Assembly (NCBI GenBank): GCA_963728785.1
Contig: CAVSKV010000002.1
Location: forward strand, 1,240,001 to 1,304,000
Direction: 5' to 3'
From: JAGWRI01 sp963728785
Lineage (GTDB): Bacteria > Gemmatimonadota > Gemmatimonadetes > Gemmatimonadales > Gemmatimonadaceae
Length of the DNA: 64,000 bases
In this document: piece by piece, positions 59,852 to 64,000 of the stretch
How the letters are laid out: each line of letters begins with the position of its first letter
How positions within the stretch are numbered: the stretch's first letter is position 1
Position numbers and translations under genes: made by a program
The notes under the pieces: model-generated
What the model was told of the DNA's origin: nothing
The model's input: the letters and a program-made list of their open reading frames with translations, nothing else
Database searches by the model: none

Positions 59852-62512
59852 ATGAAGATGCGCCGTCTGTTCAACTTCATGCGCCGGTCGCCGCGCGACA
59901 TCGCTGCCGACGTGGATGAGGAGCTGCGCTATCACCTCGACCAACGCGCCGACGATCTCGCCGCCGAGGGGCTCGCCCCCGATGCCGCGCGCGCCCAGGC
60001 CCTGCGTGAATTCGGCGACATCGACGATGCCCGCGCCTACCTTCGCTCGCTCGATCGCGAGATCGAAGCCCAACAACGACGGAAGGACTACATCGGGGAA
60101 CTCCGTCAGGACCTGTTGATCGCGTTTCGCAAATTGCGCGCCTCGCCGGGGTTTGCGCTGGTCGCCATCCTCACTCTTGCACTCGGCATCGGCGCCAACA
60201 CGGCGATCTTCTCGATCGTGAACGGCGTGCTGCTCCAGCCGCTCCTGCTGCCGCATCCGGAGCAGCTCGTGCGCGTCTGGTGGGCCGATCACAAGTCGGG
60301 CGATCTGCGCAACCCCGTTTCGGCGGTGGATCTCGACGACTGGCGCGAGCAGCGCACTGATTTCTCGGGTGTCAGCGGTGTCTGGTTTGCCGACGGGCAG
60401 AGCGGCATGGACCTCACCGGTGGCGCGGAAGCGCAGCGGCTCGCCGCGGCGTTCGTGGAGCGCGACTTCTTCACCACGCTCGGCGTGAACGCCGAGCACG
60501 GGCGCCTGCCCCGCCCCGATGAGTTGGTGCGCGGGGGGAACATCGAAGTCGCCGTGCTGTCGCACGGTTTCTGGCAGCGCGAATTCGGCGGGGCGCCCAC
60601 GGTGGTCGATTCCACGCTGACGCTGGACGGCAGCCCGTACCGGGTGATCGGCGTGCTCCCGGCGGGCTTCCACTACCCGTCGGACAACGTGGACGTGTAT
60701 GTCCCGTTTGCCGTGATCACCGACCAAAGTGCGCCGCGGAATCGGTGGAATCGATTCCTCACCGCCTTCGCGCGGCTCAAACCGGGGCTCTCCATCGCGC
60801 AGGCACAGGTGCAGGCGAACACCGTCGCCCACACTCTGTCGGCGCAGTTCGTGGAGGATTCGACGTTCGACGGGGCAACGGTGGAGTCCATGCAGTCGGC
60901 GATGACCGGGCCGGCGCGGTCGCGTCTCCTCGTCCTGATGGCCTCGGTGGTGCTGGTGTTGCTTCTGGCGTGCGTGAACCTGGCGAACCTGCAACTCGCG
61001 CGGGGCATGGCGCGAGCCCACGAGGTGGCCATCCGCATGTCGCTCGGCGCCACGCGGACGCGGATCGCGCGGCAACTGCTGACAGAGAGTCTGCTGCTGT
61101 CGCTCGCCGGCGGCGCTGCCGGCTTCGCGCTCGGCGTGGTGGGAACTCGGGCGCTGCTGGCCACCACCGCAGGCCAGATCCCGAGGGCCGCCGAGGTGGG
61201 CGTCGATGCGCCGGTGCTGTGGTTCGCGCTGGGCGTCTCGCTCGCGACGGGGTTGCTGTTCGGGCTGGCGCCTGCCCTCCGCATATCGGCCGCGAATCTG
61301 CAGCAGACGCTGCGGGAGGGAGGGCGTGCGATGGCGGGCGGGCACCGTCTGCGCAGTGGACTGGTGGTGTTCGAGGTCGCGCTCGCGGTGGTGCTCGCCA
61401 CGGGGGCGTCGCTCATGACGCGAAGCTTCGTCCAATTGCTGCACGTCGATCCTGGCTTCCGCCCCGACCATCTCCTGGCCATGAACTTCACCATCAACAG
61501 TTCACACTGGACCGATTCTTCCGGCTATCAGGGCTTCTACCACCGCGTGATCGACCGGGCGCGAACGCTGCCGGGCGTCGTGTCGGCCGGGGCGGCGCAG
61601 TACGCGCCGTTTCAGGGGATGGGCGAGAGGGGCACGTTCCGTCCGCAGGGGATGCCCGTGCCGGCCGGCGGGCAACTGCCGCAGATGTACGTGCAGCGGG
61701 TGAGCGACGGCTACTTCCACACGATCGGCACCCCGTTGCTGTATGGCCGCGATTTCGCCCCAGGCGAAAATCAGAAATCGCCGCTCGGCGTGATCGTGAA
61801 CAAGACATTGGCCGACCGCTATTTCCGGGGAGAGAACCCGGTCGGGAAGACGCTCTCGTTCGTGGGCCCGAGTGGAGTGCCGATCGTCGGCGTGGTTGGC
61901 GACATCCGACAGAGCGCGATGGACGAGCCACCGCCACCCATCGTGTATCTGAACAACATGCAGTCGCCGCGCGTGAAGACCGCACTGGTGCTGCGCACAC
62001 GGGGCGATCCGACGGCCACGGCGCGGAGCATGCGCGGCGTGATTCATGCGATGGATCCCAACCAGCCGGTGACGTCGGTGTTCACATTCGACGATCTGCT
62101 GCGCGATGCGGTGGCGCAGCCCCGCGAGTTGGCGACGCTGCTGGGAGCGTCCGGCGCACTGGGAATCATTCTGGGCGCACTGGGGATCTACGGGGTGCTC
62201 TCGTATCTGGTGAGCCAGCGGCGGCGCGAGATCGGCGTGCGGCTGGCGCTGGGCGCCGGCACCGGCCGCGTGCTCGGGATGGTCGTGCGCCGGGGGTTGG
62301 GGCTGGCGGTGGCAGGAGTGGCCATCGGACTTCCGGCGGCGCTGGGCTTTGCGCACTTCATTCGCGGCGTACTGTACGGCGTGGAGCCCGGCGACCCACT
62401 GAGCTTTGCGCTGGTCGCGGCGTCACTGGTGCTGGTAGCGCTCGCGGCCAGCTATCTGCCGGCGCGGCGGGCCGCGCACGTGGATCCGGCCATCGCGCTT
62501 AGGAACGAGTAG
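59852..62512 (+). CDS. ADOP-type ABC permease (MacB-like, duplicated)
   Basis: This 886-residue permease has an N-terminal helical domain typical of ADOP proteins (RRSPRDIAADVDEELRYHLD, about residues 10-75). Two MacB-like halves follow. The first begins FALVAILTLALGIGANTAIF and has a periplasmic domain and three helices (near residues 370, 420 and 460). The second has helices near residues 515, 770, 810 and 850, and ends PARRAAHVDPAIALRNE. No ATPase gene lies beside it, as is usual for these 'orphan' permeases. The substrate is unknown. Confidence 0.85.
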   Translation: MKMRRLFNFMRRSPRDIAADVDEELRYHLDQRADDLAAEGLAPDAARAQALREFGDIDDARAYLRSLDREIEAQQRRKDYIGELRQDLLIAFRKLRASPGFALVAILTLALGIGANTAIFSIVNGVLLQPLLLPHPEQLVRVWWADHKSGDLRNPVSAVDLDDWREQRTDFSGVSGVWFADGQSGMDLTGGAEAQRLAAAFVERDFFTTLGVNAEHGRLPRPDELVRGGNIEVAVLSHGFWQREFGGAPTVVDSTLTLDGSPYRVIGVLPAGFHYPSDNVDVYVPFAVITDQSAPRNRWNRFLTAFARLKPGLSIAQAQVQANTVAHTLSAQFVEDSTFDGATVESMQSAMTGPARSRLLVLMASVVLVLLLACVNLANLQLARGMARAHEVAIRMSLGATRTRIARQLLTESLLLSLAGGAAGFALGVVGTRALLATTAGQIPRAAEVGVDAPVLWFALGVSLATGLLFGLAPALRISAANLQQTLREGGRAMAGGHRLRSGLVVFEVALAVVLATGASLMTRSFVQLLHVDPGFRPDHLLAMNFTINSSHWTDSSGYQGFYHRVIDRARTLPGVVSAGAAQYAPFQGMGERGTFRPQGMPVPAGGQLPQMYVQRVSDGYFHTIGTPLLYGRDFAPGENQKSPLGVIVNKTLADRYFRGENPVGKTLSFVGPSGVPIVGVVGDIRQSAMDEPPPPIVYLNNMQSPRVKTALVLRTRGDPTATARSMRGVIHAMDPNQPVTSVFTFDDLLRDAVAQPRELATLLGASGALGIILGALGIYGVLSYLVSQRRREIGVRLALGAGTGRVLGMVVRRGLGLAVAGVAIGLPAALGFAHFIRGVLYGVEPGDPLSFALVAASLVLVALAASYLPARRAAHVDPAIALRNE

Positions 62513-62760
62513 CGCGGCAGAATCGCAGACGTCCCGCTGTCAGAAGTCCGACGACGAGACGAAATTGCGAAACTGCAAACGTGTGCTGCAAGCTGTCAGT
62601 GGACGCCGGTCAGCCAACTCCAACGGCGATTACAGCGCTATGGCGTTCGCTACTTCTCCACCGTGATCTCGGCGACCATGACCATCGCGACGTGCGGGGT
62701 GCATCAGTACTTGTACCGGCCGCCGGGACGCCGGGGACGTTCGGCGTGCGCGGTGGCTCC

Positions 62761-62865
62761 GCATCGATCGGCTTCCTCCAGAGCTCGGCTCCGAACCGGT
62801 GAATCGGCCCGATTTCCCCATCCCTCCGCCAGTCCCCCTGGTACGACGTTCGGGGAGGGTGGCCC
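62761..62865. repeat. Second dispersed repeat, full copy
   Basis: This ~105-bp segment matches 43279-43385 along its whole length with scattered substitutions. It lies in the spacer (62513-63006) between the ADOP permease and the toxin-antitoxin genes. No other gene is visible in that spacer. Confidence 0.55.
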
Positions 62866-62956
62866 CAGCCGGTATCCCATCCCCGGAGAGCGGAGCCGGC
62901 GCGACATTGCCGGCACGCTTCCAACCAGGTCCAGCGCCAGCACGCGGGGCCGGGCC

Positions 62957-62984
62957 TTGCGTGTATAACTTTAGTAGCTATACT
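62957..62984 (+). promoter_or_regulatory. Promoter and operator of the toxin-antitoxin operon
   Basis: TTGCGT (62957-62962) and TATACT (62979-62984) are spaced 16 bp apart. An inverted repeat GTATA...TATAC (62963-62983) lies between and over them, as expected for repression by the AbrB-type antitoxin. Confidence 0.55.
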
Positions 62985-63006
62985 GCTCGGCAACCCCGGG
63001 GGAGTC

Positions 63007-63234
63007 ATGATCCGACGCCAGACCCTCAAGAAGATCGGCGGTTCCGTGGCCACGGTGCTGCCCAAGACCATGCTCGACCGCTTCCATCTCGATGCCGGCG
63101 ACGACATCTATGTGGTGGAAACCGGCGAGGGCTTGTTGATCACGCCGTTCGATCCTGATTTTGCCGACGCCATGGCCGCGTACGCGCGCGGGGCGAAGCG
63201 GTATCGCAATGCGCTCCGCAAGCTGGCGCAATAG
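63007..63234 (+). CDS. AbrB/MazE-type antitoxin
   Basis: This 75-residue protein has a swapped-hairpin DNA-binding domain: LKKIGGSVATVLPKTML (about residues 7-23), FHLDAGDDIYVVETGEGLLI, and a C-terminal helix (YARGAKRYRNALRKL) that should wrap the toxin. It is the first gene of a two-gene operon and probably represses its own promoter with the toxin as co-repressor. Confidence 0.85.
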   Translation: MIRRQTLKKIGGSVATVLPKTMLDRFHLDAGDDIYVVETGEGLLITPFDPDFADAMAAYARGAKRYRNALRKLAQ

Positions 63235-63237
63235 CCG

Positions 63238-63654
63238 GTGGCGGCCAACCGACGAGCGCCCCGGTGGGTGACGCGGGCCATGCTCGATGCGATCCACCAG
63301 GCGCAGTTGGCCGAGCACGGTGGCTTGCCCGGCGTGCGGGACGATGGGTTGCTGGAGTCAGCGCTAGCCCGTCCGCGGCACAAATTCGCGTACGCCGCCA
63401 AGTGCGACCTCGGTGCGCTTGCGGCTGCCTATGCCTTTGGGCTCGCCAAGAACCACGGGTTCATTGACGGCAACAAGCGCGTGGCATTCATGGCCGCCTA
63501 CGTCTTTCTTGGCCTGAACGGCCATGAGATCGAGGCGACGGAGCCGGAGATGGTGACGGCTATGGAGGGCGTGGCGGCGGGCCGGACCTCCGAGGCCTCA
63601 CTGGCGGCTTGGGTTCGGAAAAGGCTGCGGCCGATTCGCGATAGCGACGAATAG
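63238..63654 (+). CDS. Doc-type toxin (Fic family)
   Basis: This 138-residue protein has the Fic/Doc active-site loop HGFIDGNKRVAF (His near residue 75), which in Doc proteins transfers phosphate to elongation factor Tu. The N-terminal HGGLPGVRDDGLLESALARP block is also typical of Doc. It starts with GTG, 3 bp after the antitoxin stop, a common way to keep toxin levels lower. The pairing with an AbrB-type rather than a Phd-type antitoxin is notable but known. Confidence 0.85.
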   Translation: MAANRRAPRWVTRAMLDAIHQAQLAEHGGLPGVRDDGLLESALARPRHKFAYAAKCDLGALAAAYAFGLAKNHGFIDGNKRVAFMAAYVFLGLNGHEIEATEPEMVTAMEGVAAGRTSEASLAAWVRKRLRPIRDSDE

Positions 63655-63670
63655 GGGCGGCCGACCGCGC

Positions 63671-63918
63671 CCCTACCCCCGCACCAACTTCCGATACGTC
63701 ACCCGGTGCGGCTGATCCGCATCCGGTCCCTTCCGCTTCTTTAGATCTTCTTTATACGAACCGAAATTCCCCTCGAACTACGCAGACGGAAGTGTGGTTA
63801 TGACGGGATTGGCATGCCCTTCATAGGGGAAAGCGAGGTAGGTCGTGTAGTTCACCTTTGTCACGAGCGCACCTTTGTGACAAAGCTTAATGTCACGGAT
63901 CTGGCCATATGGCTGGCG
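63671..63918 (-). repeat. ettA-tail repeat, copy G
   Basis: The core (63671-63780) encodes FEGNFGSYKEDLKKRKG and ends in RKLVRG plus stop. The second-type arm includes the best inverted repeat of the set: CTTTGTCAC and GTGACAAAG, 11 bp apart. It begins 16 bp after the toxin stop codon, and the window ends shortly after it. Confidence 0.85.
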
Positions 63919-64000
63919 GCCGGAATCTTGGCATCGGTGCTCGCCCGCGGTGCGCTTCCGCTCGGACAAGCGCGACGACGGGCCCACGGTAGTCCCCGAG

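Noticed and set aside
59837..61471. 544-residue minus-strand frame opposite the ADOP permease
   Set aside because: Its composition is that of a GC-driven shadow and no motif is seen; the plus-strand permease is convincing.
27801..63918. The repeats as integron attC sites or a CRISPR array
   Set aside because: The copies are 1.3 to 13.7 kb apart, code for a protein tail, and show no GTTRRRY/RYYYAAC ends or attC-like folding; there is no integrase, cas gene or regular spacer.

Overview
The window is a high-GC bacterial chromosome segment, dense in genes. I place it tentatively in the Gemmatimonadota or a close relative. The reasons are soft: a secreted sortilin-type BNR protein and an S9 peptidase that both carry Gly/Arg-rich inserts, a PadR + ADOP permease pair, an ACP-FAAL-PlsC fusion, and a Kdp operon carrying an outer-membrane barrel. 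No rRNA or other marker gene is present, so the assignment is inference. I found no tRNA, rRNA or CRISPR array.

Region by region. (1) 0.4-9 kb, lipid metabolism: a GMC oxidoreductase, a phasin and a patatin on the plus strand face a tight minus-strand operon of HMG-CoA reductase, an ABC1/UbiB kinase and a PlsC acyltransferase. (2) 9-20 kb: a large lipase-like lipoprotein with a small lipoprotein, a BNR protein, tryptophanase, and an ACP-FAAL-acyltransferase fusion. (3) 20-25.2 kb, a nitrite/NO cluster: a heme-copper-oxidase-like membrane protein, a DUF2249 protein and copper nitrite reductase NirK form one operon. A Crp/Fnr-type regulator and a divergent operon (MIP18-like, DUF542, cupin, short oxidase-like protein) lie beside it. 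Two matching TGTGA-type palindromes mark both control regions. (4) 25-41.5 kb: a NRAMP-like transporter, DUF488 and DUF5946 proteins, an S9 peptidase, an ABC exporter, a nitroreductase, an amidohydrolase with a two-subunit molybdenum hydroxylase, and a MacA/MacB-type efflux set. (5) 43.5-54 kb: a complete Kdp potassium system, kdpE, histidine kinase, two small membrane ORFs (one is kdpF), kdpA, kdpB, kdpC, a porin, the separate KdpD N-terminal sensor, and a degenerate kinase in which Asp replaces the phospho-acceptor His. (6) 54-64 kb: a ModE regulator with a WtpA-like binding protein behind a perfect palindrome, a methyltransferase, an ArsR/AHSA1 pair, a DUF5674 pair, PadR/ADOP, and an AbrB/Doc toxin-antitoxin module.

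The most unusual structure is a set of seven same-oriented copies, from 27.8 to 63.9 kb, of the last ~33 codons of an ettA-like ABC-F gene; no intact ettA is in the window. Each copy joins one of two different flanking arms (copies A-C versus D-G). The copies separate unrelated accessory modules. The pattern fits repeated integration of elements at the 3' end of ettA, each insertion leaving a duplicated attachment-like end. Other repeated structures are a duplicated ettA-tail/methyltransferase-start junction, a second ~105-bp repeat, an IS3 fossil, and octamer tracts that form hairpins at gene ends.
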